Positions 39,601 through 48,269 of a stretch of 64,000 bases of DNA are shown piece by piece. How positions within the stretch are numbered: position 1 is the first letter of the stretch; every line of letters begins with the position of its first letter. The position numbers were made by a program, and so were the translations under genes. Under the pieces are notes generated by a model. That model searched no databases. It saw nothing but the letters and a program-made list of their open reading frames with translations, and was not told the origin of the DNA. This DNA is from an archaeon (GTDB taxonomy: Archaea > Aenigmatarchaeota > Aenigmatarchaeia > GW2011-AR5): positions 1-64,000 of the forward strand of contig JANQNA010000002.1 in the NCBI GenBank assembly GCA_028279825.1, in the 5' to 3' direction.

Positions 39601-42600
39601 ATACGATAACTGTAACGTCATTAGGCAACGATACTGACCCGGGTGCTGAAAATGTGAGACTGATATGCGAGGACGGTTCAAACACATGGTGCGGTGCGGA
39701 TCCTTTTGTCCCAAGAGATCCGACATGTACATTTACTTCACCTTGGATGCACTCCCAGGACGTGCAGATTTCCTGCTACATGGAAGATGAATCATTGGGA
39801 CGTTCGATTACACGCATTGCCACGGCCTCTTCAGACAATACAGGTCCTAGCTTTTTGCCGGAGACAGACCCGCCTGAAAGAATAATACCTGTTGGGTCTT
39901 CTTTACTCCTGTACGTGTCGGGTGCCGGTGACTATGCACGCAGCGGCGTCAACAGGATAGAAATGAATGTAAATCTTGTGCCAGTGGCAACATGCAATGA
40001 CATTGTATGCAGTTATAACTCAACATATTCATACGGCCGCCATGATTATACAGTCACAGCTTATGATAACGTCGGAAATTCAAGAATTGTGAGTGATTAT
40101 TTTGCTGCGAATGACCCGCCTGTCATAGATGAGAGAATTTCTTATACAGGAAATTGCATAAGCGGCGGCACGATAACACTCGGCTGCAGTCCGACTGATG
40201 ACCAGTCAGGCCCGCTGACTGTAAAGGCATGGGCAGGACAGTGTGATCCTTTCAACTGTGCCGATACTTTGTCATGGGAGACGGCTGTAGGCATAACATA
40301 CCATGATAATGCGTCAATGTCAGGAAAGGATCCCCAGATTGTTGATACGGATACGGATGCAACGATAAACGGCGCTTCAAGCCCTTACGTTATGGGTGAC
40401 TACATGTTTGTCCCGTGCCGGGCTGCAAATAATCTGAAAGTTTTTGACATTTCTGTTGCATCAAATCCTGTATTACTGGCAAACGGCGTGTCGGGTCTTG
40501 AAGGTGCAGGCAGCATTTATCCGTCAGAGGATGAGAATTACATGTATGTTGCCTCGCGTAACTCAAACAGTATAGACGTTATTGACATATCCGATCCATT
40601 AAATCCATCACACGTTACAGAGGTTACACATGCAGAAATAGGCGGGCTTCACAGTGTTTTCGTTTCGGGCAATTATCTTTACGTGCCAATGAGGGCAACT
40701 GACAAGTTAGTTATATTTAATATTACAGACCCGGCGAACCCGGTATACCTGAGCACATTCACCCATGCGGATATTGATGACCCAAGATACATCAAGGTGA
40801 TTGGTAATTATGCATACATGTCCACACACATATCTAACCGCGGCATGGTAATTATGGATGTTTCGGACCCTGCAAATCCGTCATTTGTTTCTTCAGCAAA
40901 TGATGTGACTCTTGATAACACGAATCAGTTGGACGTTTCCGGTAACTATGCATACCTGGCAGTTGCCGGCGGTACGCCAAGTGTATCAGTCGTGGATGTT
41001 TCCAATCCGGCTTCCCCGACGTTGGTTGGCCAGGCTACTCATCCTCAATTCTCCGGTCTTAACATGATTATTGTATCGGGAAGCCGTGCATATGCTACAT
41101 CCTCGGCCAATCAGTTATTTGCAATAATAGATGTTTCCAATCCCGCTTCCCCGACGGTCACGAATACCATACAGGATGGTGTTCTTAGCGGTGTAACCGG
41201 CTCATTCCCGGAGGGTGCATATTCTTACGCCGGTGTACTGGGCGGAAGGCTGGTAACGATAGACATTTCCTCAGGTTCTTACGCTCTGGACACTTTGTTG
41301 AACCAGCCTACAGATACGGGTGTTGCAGCAACATGCATTGCTATAGACGAATTTGATATCCAGAACGAGGAACAGTGGAGAGCCCAGGCATATCCTATTT
41401 GCGTGATAGACGGATGCGCAAACCCGCCACAGGTGTACATAGACTCGATTACACCTAACCTGACTACAGGTGGTTTAGTCACGGTGAACTTCCATGCGGA
41501 TGTTGACATTGGATATGACATGTCTGTCAATGTGACGCCGGGTTATGACAGAGGATTTACTTCCGAATACGTTGCAGGTCTCGTGAAGAACGGAAATAAT
41601 TATGTTGCTACTTTTGACGTACTGCCGGGACATGAAGACGGAGAGGCACAGGTGCAGATATGGGGAAGGACTTCTTTACAGACAAACGCATGTCCCGCTT
41701 ATGCAGCCCCTACATTCGTTATAGACACAACAGGCCCGCAAACGGACGTTATTTGTAACGGTGAAGTTTGCCAGAACAGAGTGTACAGGGCACCGGCAGC
41801 CATATCATTCAGGTGCACGGATGCAATCACTTCATGCAACTGGACTGAATACAACATAAGCCTTGTTAACGACACGGAGCCGGCTTCAGTCCTCTTTGAC
41901 AGGCTTGACCCGACAATACTGAACAGGAGCGGGCTGTACAATGTCAATTACAGGTCAATGGATGAACTTGGAAATATTGCGGAAGGAACAAGACAGATCA
42001 GGATTTATTATTCTGAATATGATGAAGAAATGGTAATGGCCCTGAGACTAGACAAGAAAGTTGTACAGAAGGGGGGAATAATAAACGGAAAAATATACTG
42101 TTTCCTGAGAGATAAAGATAACCCGGGCGTTATAACAAGGCCTTGTGAACTTAACGTTCCTTCATTGAACATAATCGTTGACCGTGACACAGCAGAAGAG
42201 AAAGATTACTTCACAGAAACGCAGACAACGCAGGCGGAGTTCCTGACAGATAATGCTGTTAATACGGTTGAAGATGTACAGATAGGTGCACGTGATTATG
42301 TTGTAGACAGATGGTTCTACATAGGCCTGGACACCGATAAGTTCCAGTCTGAATTATGTGTAAACGGCTCTGATAATTCTTCTGGTTTAGGCGGCGGAGA
42401 CTGTGGTAATTATACTGTAACGGAGTCCGAACTTGGCATGGTGGTTACATTCCCTGATCTGGAAGAGGGTGTAGTTTCCCCTACAGTTACGGGTGCGCCA
42501 AACTTCACAAAACTCATGCCAATATGGTTCGAAGCAAGGCCTTACACTGACATAGGCGGGAATGTAGAACAGTGTGAAGATGTTTACTGCAGGGTTGAAT

Positions 42601-43328
42601 ACAGCTTTGATCACTACAGCTTCTGGGGACCGGGAAATCCTCCTAAGCTGGCATACTGGGATGGATTTTCAAGGTCATATACGCCTACTATAGAAGAGGT
42701 TTCCAGCAGCGGTTTTGCGTGCGACCAGTACCAGACCTTGTACACAAGAGTTACCAAGCAGGGCGGCGAAATGGACGGCCTGGAAGAGGAGGTCCAGCAT
42801 GACTTCTTCATAAGCTGTGATGCAAGGATGACAATAGAACCTATAGAGACAAGGCATGCTTTAGGTGACAGGCCTGGACAGATATTTGTACTAACAATAT
42901 GGAATCCTACCGACACACAAAGAGATTTCAGGCTGCAGGCAGCATCAAATAATCCACAGCAATATCCTCTTGCATGGATAAGTCTTGACTGCAACAACGA
43001 CTTCAACTGCTGGGACGAGGAAAGAAAGACCGCGGGCCCGGCTCCTAATGATGATCCTGACGGCTGGGTCAGTTCCGGTGAAGACGACAAGGTATTCATA
43101 CAGGTAGGCAGCCTTACGTCCAGATCCATCAATGTTGTGATGCCTAATGCTGCAAAATCAGGTTCATTCCCTACATCATTTGTAGCAGAGGACGTGACAG
43201 AAGGCAGATATTTTTCTGTTATAGGAAATATCCTGATATTTGCAGAAGGACTTGAAGAGTTCCAGGCATGGCAGATAATAATACTTTTGGGATTGGCGGC
43301 TGTAATTTTCATCTACAGAAAACGCTAG
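36684..43328 (+). CDS. Giant cysteine-rich surface protein 1 with an inserted beta-propeller
   Basis: The 2214-residue protein has a signal peptide (residues 1-25), a Cys/Gly-rich head (to ~250), long arrays of Ig-like domains, and a C-terminal anchor helix followed by RKR. A module of ~650 residues (about 255-900) is repeated (about 965-1890): TVDSITPNPVKLGDTVT matches YIDSITPNLTTGGLVT, and NEGTPINGEWFCLIRD matches QKGGIINGKIYCFLRD. In the second copy a block of ~320 residues made of LVIVD-type repeats (VIDISDPLNPS, IFNITDPANPV, IMDVSDPANPS) is inserted, predicted to fold as a beta-propeller. Likely an S-layer or adhesion protein. Confidence 0.8.
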   Translation: MKKGYLLFAILLVFVFFLNTDVGLARIGDCGGSWCSGTEKTNCVGCSYGCSEVDTCIDSVIEPGICDLTSIMQCDEAQTCVPPCSAYCSNGRACTGGSCDGSTGTCTGDSCGPVCAHGCNGGSCNPDPCDGVSCNSHCSGDNYKYSGSCSGGTCSYSTWVCDDENGWYCDGTTREWRNYKCCWEPGCIGCEDYSTSQSTNCLNEENYCSGGNLVRYIGCSNGACTTTTDICEYGCLAKTGDDVCQTNPPPVLTSVNFNPSTVKQGTSVTATSVASDPESEQVRLICGTTQHANDLCNGSLAANNPSCTFTAPDAVTWPDGPNDVWCYVEDEVGPFSDDLATPITSDNSGPSITPTRIPSETYVTTGTEITFSASASDTLAGLKSMTLYVDDIAEQTCLNSPCSFQTTLAYGQHTFYVEALDNLDNLATSPTDTFYMDDVPVTSDVYYNSANGECKTGQTMILECDVTDANVPLGDTVSTAAWIGTCNEADCFNTRTWETGFVGAAMTGPATGGTFTISFPVPGGYTEGMPIAATCQATDSHGGTSNWGNGYPVCILNNCPVLPELTVDSITPNPVKLGDTVTIVFSANETLSSTEVKVKPNAQGGGSIEYDASFAGQTGDQYTYTFTVAAQHDDGIADVYMTGRDVSPYACPKTVIAPLTIDKTPPVTTPTCNDGTCLASYNGIPVTVTFDCQDLAGCDYTEYSINGGAFEVYNPSTPPEITSLADGQTVDYRSVDILGNTETTKQYVFTNTEKEIRIWITLDNDHVNEGTPINGEWFCLIRDANIPANIYGMCDMWNPVNTFDITIDPQQPTEQCYLCEAWGSSKTNYLTNNEVTSISEPQSVDGVAYTITKKWTVPIDTNIFHSDLCAGFYDGGMDLGGSNCTQYTVDQCGSVTCDTPPAEDYCDGSTLFYYGPGVCVPDTGLCEYPFLNQTCAYGCDSLPGDDECSTNPKPELMGITLTGSYGVYAKFGDTITVTSLGNDTDPGAENVRLICEDGSNTWCGADPFVPRDPTCTFTSPWMHSQDVQISCYMEDESLGRSITRIATASSDNTGPSFLPETDPPERIIPVGSSLLLYVSGAGDYARSGVNRIEMNVNLVPVATCNDIVCSYNSTYSYGRHDYTVTAYDNVGNSRIVSDYFAANDPPVIDERISYTGNCISGGTITLGCSPTDDQSGPLTVKAWAGQCDPFNCADTLSWETAVGITYHDNASMSGKDPQIVDTDTDATINGASSPYVMGDYMFVPCRAANNLKVFDISVASNPVLLANGVSGLEGAGSIYPSEDENYMYVASRNSNSIDVIDISDPLNPSHVTEVTHAEIGGLHSVFVSGNYLYVPMRATDKLVIFNITDPANPVYLSTFTHADIDDPRYIKVIGNYAYMSTHISNRGMVIMDVSDPANPSFVSSANDVTLDNTNQLDVSGNYAYLAVAGGTPSVSVVDVSNPASPTLVGQATHPQFSGLNMIIVSGSRAYATSSANQLFAIIDVSNPASPTVTNTIQDGVLSGVTGSFPEGAYSYAGVLGGRLVTIDISSGSYALDTLLNQPTDTGVAATCIAIDEFDIQNEEQWRAQAYPICVIDGCANPPQVYIDSITPNLTTGGLVTVNFHADVDIGYDMSVNVTPGYDRGFTSEYVAGLVKNGNNYVATFDVLPGHEDGEAQVQIWGRTSLQTNACPAYAAPTFVIDTTGPQTDVICNGEVCQNRVYRAPAAISFRCTDAITSCNWTEYNISLVNDTEPASVLFDRLDPTILNRSGLYNVNYRSMDELGNIAEGTRQIRIYYSEYDEEMVMALRLDKKVVQKGGIINGKIYCFLRDKDNPGVITRPCELNVPSLNIIVDRDTAEEKDYFTETQTTQAEFLTDNAVNTVEDVQIGARDYVVDRWFYIGLDTDKFQSELCVNGSDNSSGLGGGDCGNYTVTESELGMVVTFPDLEEGVVSPTVTGAPNFTKLMPIWFEARPYTDIGGNVEQCEDVYCRVEYSFDHYSFWGPGNPPKLAYWDGFSRSYTPTIEEVSSSGFACDQYQTLYTRVTKQGGEMDGLEEEVQHDFFISCDARMTIEPIETRHALGDRPGQIFVLTIWNPTDTQRDFRLQAASNNPQQYPLAWISLDCNNDFNCWDEERKTAGPAPNDDPDGWVSSGEDDKVFIQVGSLTSRSINVVMPNAAKSGSFPTSFVAEDVTEGRYFSVIGNILIFAEGLEEFQAWQIIILLGLAAVIFIYRKR

Positions 43329-43389
43329 TTCTTACTTTAAAAGCATTTTCATTAAATATTAGGAGTAATGGGAAAGGGGAATGGTTTAG

Positions 43390-43941
43390 ATGAAAGAGTT
43401 AAACTGTATAGTCTTGGATTTTTTGCCAAGCGGATATGCCGACCGAAGGCATACAGAACCGATAGCCCAGGCTATAGGAACTAGTTTTTTCTCACTGCTG
43501 GAGTTAGTGGCCAGAGAAGGCGCGACACTAAAACAGGAAGAAGATGTGTACATCGGTGAAGGTAAGAGGGATAAGATAAGGTTTATACGCGGCCAGTTGA
43601 ACTACAACGACCTTACGAACATGTCAAGGAATGTTTTGCCGGAGATAGTTGAAAAATTAGTAAAGCAAAACGAGGGCAAATTTGTTGAATTCTTCAACAA
43701 GGGTACAATAATTACTCCAAGGATGCACCAGTTTCAGTTACTTCCGGGTATAGGAAAGAAACACCTTTCGGATATACTTGATGAAAGATCAAAAAAGCCT
43801 TTCGAGAGCTTTGAAGACATATCCAGCAGGGTAAAGCTGTTCCCTGACCCGATAAAGACTATTGTAAGAAGGATACTTGACGAGCTAGAAGGGGATCAGA
43901 AGTACTACTTATTTGCTCTGAGGCAGAGAAGACACGTTTAA
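43390..43941 (+). CDS. DUF655 archaeal nucleic-acid-binding protein
   Basis: The 183-residue product begins LNCIVLDFLPSGYADRR and carries a helix-hairpin-helix-like LLPGIGKKHLSDIL, both typical of the archaeal DUF655 family. These genes are usually beside L21e and rpoF, as here, which suggests a role in RNA or ribosome metabolism. 24 bp separate it from the L21e gene. Confidence 0.85.
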   Translation: MKELNCIVLDFLPSGYADRRHTEPIAQAIGTSFFSLLELVAREGATLKQEEDVYIGEGKRDKIRFIRGQLNYNDLTNMSRNVLPEIVEKLVKQNEGKFVEFFNKGTIITPRMHQFQLLPGIGKKHLSDILDERSKKPFESFEDISSRVKLFPDPIKTIVRRILDELEGDQKYYLFALRQRRHV

Positions 43942-43965
43942 AAAGGTTTGTGATTGGTAGATTTT

Positions 43966-44238
43966 ATGGTACAGAAATCTTACGGTAAAATGAGGCAGTC
44001 AAGAAAGAAACTCAGGAAGCCTGCAAGACTTACAATAAATCAGAAGCTTAAGACATTCAATATTGGCGACAAAGTTCACGTTATTATTAACTCTTCCGGC
44101 AAATTCCAGCATCCAAGGTTCCACGGCAAAACAGGAACTGTGCTGAAAAAATCTGGAAGGGTATATGTTGTAGAGGTCAGGGATGGATCTTTGAAGAAAA
44201 AACTTAATCTCGAGCCTATGCATCTGAAAAAAGGGTGA
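43966..44238 (+). CDS. rpl21e: 50S ribosomal protein L21e
   Basis: The 90-residue protein matches archaeal/eukaryotic L21e: a basic start (MVQKSYGKMRQSRKKLRKP) and an SH3-like core with GDKVHVIINSSGKFQHPRF and GKTGTV. ATG 43966 is preferred to TTG 43954. It sits between DUF655 and rpoF. Confidence 0.9.
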   Translation: MVQKSYGKMRQSRKKLRKPARLTINQKLKTFNIGDKVHVIINSSGKFQHPRFHGKTGTVLKKSGRVYVVEVRDGSLKKKLNLEPMHLKKG

Positions 44239-44242
44239 TTAG

Positions 44243-44572
44243 ATGGATATTGTAGCTGAAGAAGATGTAAGTATACACGATGCGAAGAAAATTCTGGATG
44301 AGAGAAGGAAAGAAAGAGATCTTGTTTATGACCAGAAGATATGTCTGGAGTATTTAGAGAAAGTGGCAAATCTTTCAGCAACGCAGCTGAAGAGCATCAT
44401 GGAGGAACTTGCCTCAATTACAATCCTTAAACCAAGATACGTTGCACTTATACTCGGCATGATGCCTGACACAGAGGAAGAAGTTGAATCTTTGTTCTCA
44501 AAGGAACGGACCAATCTCAAGAAGGAAGAGATAAAGAAGATCGTTGAGATTGTCAAGAAACATAAAAAATAG
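44243..44572 (+). CDS. rpoF: DNA-directed RNA polymerase subunit F (Rpb4)
   Basis: The 109-residue helical protein pairs with subunit E in the polymerase stalk. EYLEKVANLSATQLKSIMEEL and the later KPRYVALILGMMPDTEEEVESL are typical. It starts 4 bp after L21e, so the two are translationally close. Confidence 0.88.
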   Translation: MDIVAEEDVSIHDAKKILDERRKERDLVYDQKICLEYLEKVANLSATQLKSIMEELASITILKPRYVALILGMMPDTEEEVESLFSKERTNLKKEEIKKIVEIVKKHKK

Positions 44573-45787
44573 TTATTTTTTCTGGGACGAATGGATTTTC
44601 AGTACATCCAGTTCTTTGCACATACATGTCTGATCTAGAATAGAAGATACGGAAGGTGTTGTTCTTCCGTTATCGCCGCTTATCATTTCTTTTACGTATA
44701 AACCAGCTTCACACTTTGCTGTTATGTGGAACTTTTTCTTGGAAATGAATTTTGTGCGTATTGAATGGACCTTGCGGAACCTGTATTTGTCTGCCCTTCT
44801 GTGCATAACACGCTCGGGTGTTTTTTGCTTGAGCCCCTTTAGCAGGGGTTTTAGCTTTCTAAGGTCACTCTTTTTGATACCCTCACAGACAACAACAGCT
44901 TTGTATGTTTTATCAGCCCGTTCTTCCTTGATTTTTCTTACCTCACTTATATTGGAGGGCCTCATTTTTCTTACTTTTATTCCACGACCGATTCTCTTTG
45001 ACAACTTTTTGATATCTATTTTTCTTTTCTTCGGTTCTAGAATCTCTAAAACAAAAGGCCTCCAGCCAAGACACTTTGCGTCTATGTCTTCACGTCCAAG
45101 ACCATGAAGTTTATGCGCTCTACCGCGCGTGGCAAGCATGAAGGGCTTGGCCATTATCTCTTCTACAGAAGTCTTGTACTTCTTGGAGGGCCACTTTGTC
45201 TGTGGAATGCCTCTTACTAACTTCTGGTATTCACCGTAAATGAATATTGGATTAACCTGTGTGTCAACTTTATTCTCAGGCACATGCACTACGAAATTAA
45301 TATCAGGTTTTGAATGGAAAGAAGGTTTTATCTTCTTCTCTACAAGTTTTCCTATTTCACGATTAAGCTCGGCCTTTATCGGCTCGCAATAATCTATACC
45401 GACTCTTTCCCAAAGCGCTTCTTCCCTTGAAATAAGATCAAAAGATATTTTTGTCCCGACCAGGAATGTATTGTACTCGAACTTTTTGCCGGTCCGTACT
45501 ACCTTGTCAGCCGTCTTATGCAGCGTTTCAAAAATATCATTGCAGATGGCGCACTTTTTCTTTTCCGGATTTGCATCAAGCTTGTAGAACTTGAATCCGC
45601 GGAAGTTTGAAAGATCTATAGCTCCTGAGTATCCTTCCTTGTCTATGGACATTGCCACAACCGTGCGCATTAACTGGCCGCGTTCTTCATTTGTGTAGCC
45701 GCTTAGAAGCTGTGCAAATTGACGACCGAGACAACGATCACAAACAGGTTGTTGTAGTATTCGATGAGCCTTTTCTTGTAACTGCAT
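44573..45787 (-). CDS. pus10: tRNA pseudouridine synthase Pus10
   Basis: Makes pseudouridine 54 and 55 in the tRNA T-loop of archaea. The 404-residue protein has zinc pairs CDRCLGRQF and CAIC in the N-terminal THUMP-containing part and the synthase motif GLGREDIDAKCLGWRPFVLEI. Convergent with rpoF with no gap. The neighbouring iMet tRNA has an insertion at the T-arm, the region this enzyme acts on. Confidence 0.88.
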   Translation of the reverse strand: MQLQEKAHRILQQPVCDRCLGRQFAQLLSGYTNEERGQLMRTVVAMSIDKEGYSGAIDLSNFRGFKFYKLDANPEKKKCAICNDIFETLHKTADKVVRTGKKFEYNTFLVGTKISFDLISREEALWERVGIDYCEPIKAELNREIGKLVEKKIKPSFHSKPDINFVVHVPENKVDTQVNPIFIYGEYQKLVRGIPQTKWPSKKYKTSVEEIMAKPFMLATRGRAHKLHGLGREDIDAKCLGWRPFVLEILEPKKRKIDIKKLSKRIGRGIKVRKMRPSNISEVRKIKEERADKTYKAVVVCEGIKKSDLRKLKPLLKGLKQKTPERVMHRRADKYRFRKVHSIRTKFISKKKFHITAKCEAGLYVKEMISGDNGRTTPSVSSILDQTCMCKELDVLKIHSSQKK

Positions 45788-45825
45788 AGAAATACTTGTT
45801 ATCTTAATTTAAAAAAGAAATAAAA

Positions 45826-45963
45826 TAGCGGAGGGTGGATTTGAATTCGGCAGCAAGAACGAAAGTTGCTTGCTTCCACCGACCTCCGGGTTATGGGCCC
45901 GACGAGCATTCAAGCGATAGAAACACTTCGTGTTTCAATCTCTCCAGGCTGCTCTACTCCGCT
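45826..45963 (-). tRNA. Initiator tRNA-Met (CAU) with two hairpin-bearing insertions
   Basis: Read on the minus strand the gene has AGCGGAG/CTCCGCT acceptor, GAGC/GCTC D-stem, anticodon arm TCGGG CCCATAA CCCGG and T-arm GGTGG ... TTCAAAT CCACC, the archaeal initiator pattern. About 32 extra bases lie in the D-loop, with the stem GAAACAC/GTGTTTC, and 30 lie between GGTGG and TTCAAAT, with AGCAAG/CTTGCT. These look like two introns at non-canonical positions. Base 33 is C rather than T, as in some eukaryotic initiators. Confidence 0.8.
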
Positions 45964-46057
45964 GTGAACAAAAAGTAATTCGTGCTTATTCTTAAATAAA
46001 CAACAAAAACGCATTACGCGGAAATTACAACTACCTCGAATAGATTTTTAATAGCGC

Positions 46058-46065
46058 TATAAATA
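46058..46065 (+). promoter_or_regulatory. TATA box for the RNase HII-fold cluster
   Basis: TATAAATA lies 26 bp before ATG 46091, consistent with a leaderless transcript. Confidence 0.6.
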
Positions 46066-46090
46066 CGAAAAAGTGTAAAGTAGAGTTGTA

Positions 46091-46705
46091 ATGGGTAGTG
46101 GTCGGCTTATTGGAATTGACGAGACAGGTAGTTTTGGCGAACATAAATTTTGTTTGGTTGTTGCTGTTGAGTCACAAAATCCAGGAGACGGTACCCGCAG
46201 ACATAACCTTCCCAAAAAACGCAGGGGTGCATTGATAAGGGCGGAGGAACCGGAAAGGGATTTTAGGTTCATACACCTCAAACCGGAAATGGAAGATTGG
46301 GTCAATGGCCATGCCATTGGGCTTCAGGAAGTTGCAAGGGCACATCTTCTGATACAACTTGGATTTGATCCGACATCTGAAAAGGCTTTTATTGATGCAT
46401 ACAGAAATCCAAGTGCTTTTGCAAGAGGTATAAAGGACGTTCTTTATGGAGAATATGGTGGAATTCCACGCGGATCTGTAATATGCAGAAGAAATGCTGA
46501 CAATCAATATCCCATAGTCAGACGGGCACATGAACGTGGTTACGGCTTGCTTGATAGTTATGAATTTTTTTCATCACTTTGTGTACCGTTTGGCCGAGAA
46601 CATTTTGAGCGTTTATCGTTGGGCGCTAATGGGGGATCCCACAAAAAACCTGAATACGTGAACATTCCTCCTTCACGTCGTGGTATTGTAAGACCTTATG
46701 GATAG
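46091..46705 (+). CDS. RNase HII-fold paralog A, divergent
   Basis: The 204-residue protein starts GRLIGIDETGSFGEHKF, like the first strand of RNase HII (GIDExG) but without the GRG motif. KAFIDAYRN near residue 97 can supply the third acidic residue and NADNQYPIVRRAH near 137 the fourth (RNase HII: AD...S). It overlaps the next gene by 8 bp. DUF3800-type proteins share this start, so the assignment is to the fold, not to the activity. No known substrate. Confidence 0.6.
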   Translation: MGSGRLIGIDETGSFGEHKFCLVVAVESQNPGDGTRRHNLPKKRRGALIRAEEPERDFRFIHLKPEMEDWVNGHAIGLQEVARAHLLIQLGFDPTSEKAFIDAYRNPSAFARGIKDVLYGEYGGIPRGSVICRRNADNQYPIVRRAHERGYGLLDSYEFFSSLCVPFGREHFERLSLGANGGSHKKPEYVNIPPSRRGIVRPYG

Positions 46706-47372
46706 TGTTTTAATGAGAATTGCAAGACCAAGATTTTTTGCTGCTGATGAGAGTGGTTATTTCCAGCCTCACCTGGATGAGCATTCATCTATTGACAGAA
46801 GACGGATGATGCTACAGGTTGGCGTATCTAATTTGTATAGTGATGTAGAAAGATATCCCGGAAGAGAAATTCTGAGGAGATGTTATCTGGATAAGCGTCT
46901 TTCTACTGGACGTATTAGAGGCAGGTGGACAGAACTTAATGGTCAGCATTCAACTATCGAGGGACTGGAATACACACCCCTGACCTCTACACAGATATGG
47001 ATGATTGCATTTGTGCACCTTCTCAAAGAGGCTGGGTTTAGGGGATTGCCGGGACAGCGCGCTTACGTTGATAAATTCTGGCGTGATTATCAGGATTCGT
47101 TATTTGAGGAATGTCTTGCGCATTTTGAATTGCCTACAGATCAGGTTACTGTTACGCGCATGCATCATGCTGATGACGAGATTCCTCTTGTGTGCAGGAC
47201 AGATCTGGAAGTACATGATCTATATACAAGCAGACAGGCACGCGAAAGAAATCGTGATCTGTGGGTTGATCTTCCGACTGATGTTGTTATGGGAGCCATA
47301 GGTGTAATGTCTGGAGAGGCAGCTTTTAAACGATCCCTTCCAAGTAGTTGGTATGAAAGTCCTCGGAATTGA
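46698..47372 (+). CDS. RNase HII-fold paralog B, divergent
   Basis: The 224-residue protein has RFFAADESGYF, then after a charged insertion MMLQVGVSN; RAYVDKFWRD near residue 119; and HHADDEIPLV near 150. These align in order with the four acidic positions of RNase HII and with paralog A (AYVDKF against AFIDAY). GRG is again absent. ATG 46713 is a possible shorter start. It overlaps rnhB by 20 bp, indicating coupled expression. Confidence 0.6.
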   Translation: MDSVLMRIARPRFFAADESGYFQPHLDEHSSIDRRRMMLQVGVSNLYSDVERYPGREILRRCYLDKRLSTGRIRGRWTELNGQHSTIEGLEYTPLTSTQIWMIAFVHLLKEAGFRGLPGQRAYVDKFWRDYQDSLFEECLAHFELPTDQVTVTRMHHADDEIPLVCRTDLEVHDLYTSRQARERNRDLWVDLPTDVVMGAIGVMSGEAAFKRSLPSSWYESPRN

Positions 47373-48009
47373 TGAATCCGGAAGAGGGCCCGTATGCGGG
47401 CCGCTGGTTTTATGCGGCTACTTGATTGATGAAGCTAAGGTGAAAAAGCTCAAAACTTTGGGCGTTAAGGATTCAAAGCTGCTTTCTCCAGAACAGCGAA
47501 CGCAAATAGCTTCTTCTTTGAAGAAACTGGCAGATGATTATGTTCTTCTGAAAGTATCAGCAAAGGAAATTGATAAATTAAGGGATAAAACTAACATCAA
47601 CCTCCTGGAAATAGAAAAAATGCAGCAAATTATCAATGCGCTAAATCCGGAAAAGGTTGTTATAGACTCTCCGGAGACAAACACGGTCAGATTTACAGAA
47701 AAAATCAGAGGCAAACTGAAAAACAAGCGTGTGAAGATAATTTCAGAGAATTATGCTGATAAAAATCACCTGGAAGTATCAGCGGCCTCTATTCTGGCCA
47801 AACAGCTCCGCGATGCGGAGGTAAAGAAACTCCATAAAAAACACGGATTCTTCGGATCGGGATACCCCAGCGACGAGGTAACTGTTAAGTTTTTAAGGGC
47901 TTGGATCAAGAAGAATAAGGAGTTTCCGGATTTTGTAAGGAAAAGCTGGTATACAGCCCAAAAAATGATGGAAGAAAAACAACAGACAAACTTGAGGGGA
48001 TTCAAGTGA
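47353..48009 (+). CDS. rnhB: Ribonuclease HII
   Basis: Cleaves RNA in RNA-DNA hybrids and at single ribonucleotides. The 218-residue protein has LGIDESGRGPVCGPLV with D-E and GRG, VVIDSPETN with the third Asp, and ENYADKNHLEVSAASILAK with the fourth Asp, as in archaeal RNase HII. It is third in a tandem with two diverged relatives. Confidence 0.92.
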   Translation: MKVLGIDESGRGPVCGPLVLCGYLIDEAKVKKLKTLGVKDSKLLSPEQRTQIASSLKKLADDYVLLKVSAKEIDKLRDKTNINLLEIEKMQQIINALNPEKVVIDSPETNTVRFTEKIRGKLKNKRVKIISENYADKNHLEVSAASILAKQLRDAEVKKLHKKHGFFGSGYPSDEVTVKFLRAWIKKNKEFPDFVRKSWYTAQKMMEEKQQTNLRGFK

Positions 48010-48269
48010 AGTACTTTGACTTTGAGTTAAGGACAACAAGCATCTACACGGTGGTTGCTATATTAATGGGGTATGTCTCCTTTACTATGAACCACACAGC
48101 CTATGCTACAGTTGCAGCACTGGTTGTGCTTGTTGCAGTGACTTTTGGTATGAGATTTCTATGGAAGATAAAGGAAAGTGCGCGGTGGTGGCTTGCAAAC
48201 GGGGCTGTTGTTTATTTGTTTGTATGGATCATTGTCTGGACAGTTTTCTATAATGCTTACGTGATCTAA
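48006..48269 (+). CDS. Small membrane protein
   Basis: The 87-residue product has three hydrophobic segments (about residues 12-25, 32-50, 62-85). GTG 48006 overlaps the rnhB stop, and the stop codon abuts the AspRS start. Unknown family. Confidence 0.6.
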   Translation: MKYFDFELRTTSIYTVVAILMGYVSFTMNHTAYATVAALVVLVAVTFGMRFLWKIKESARWWLANGAVVYLFVWIIVWTVFYNAYVI

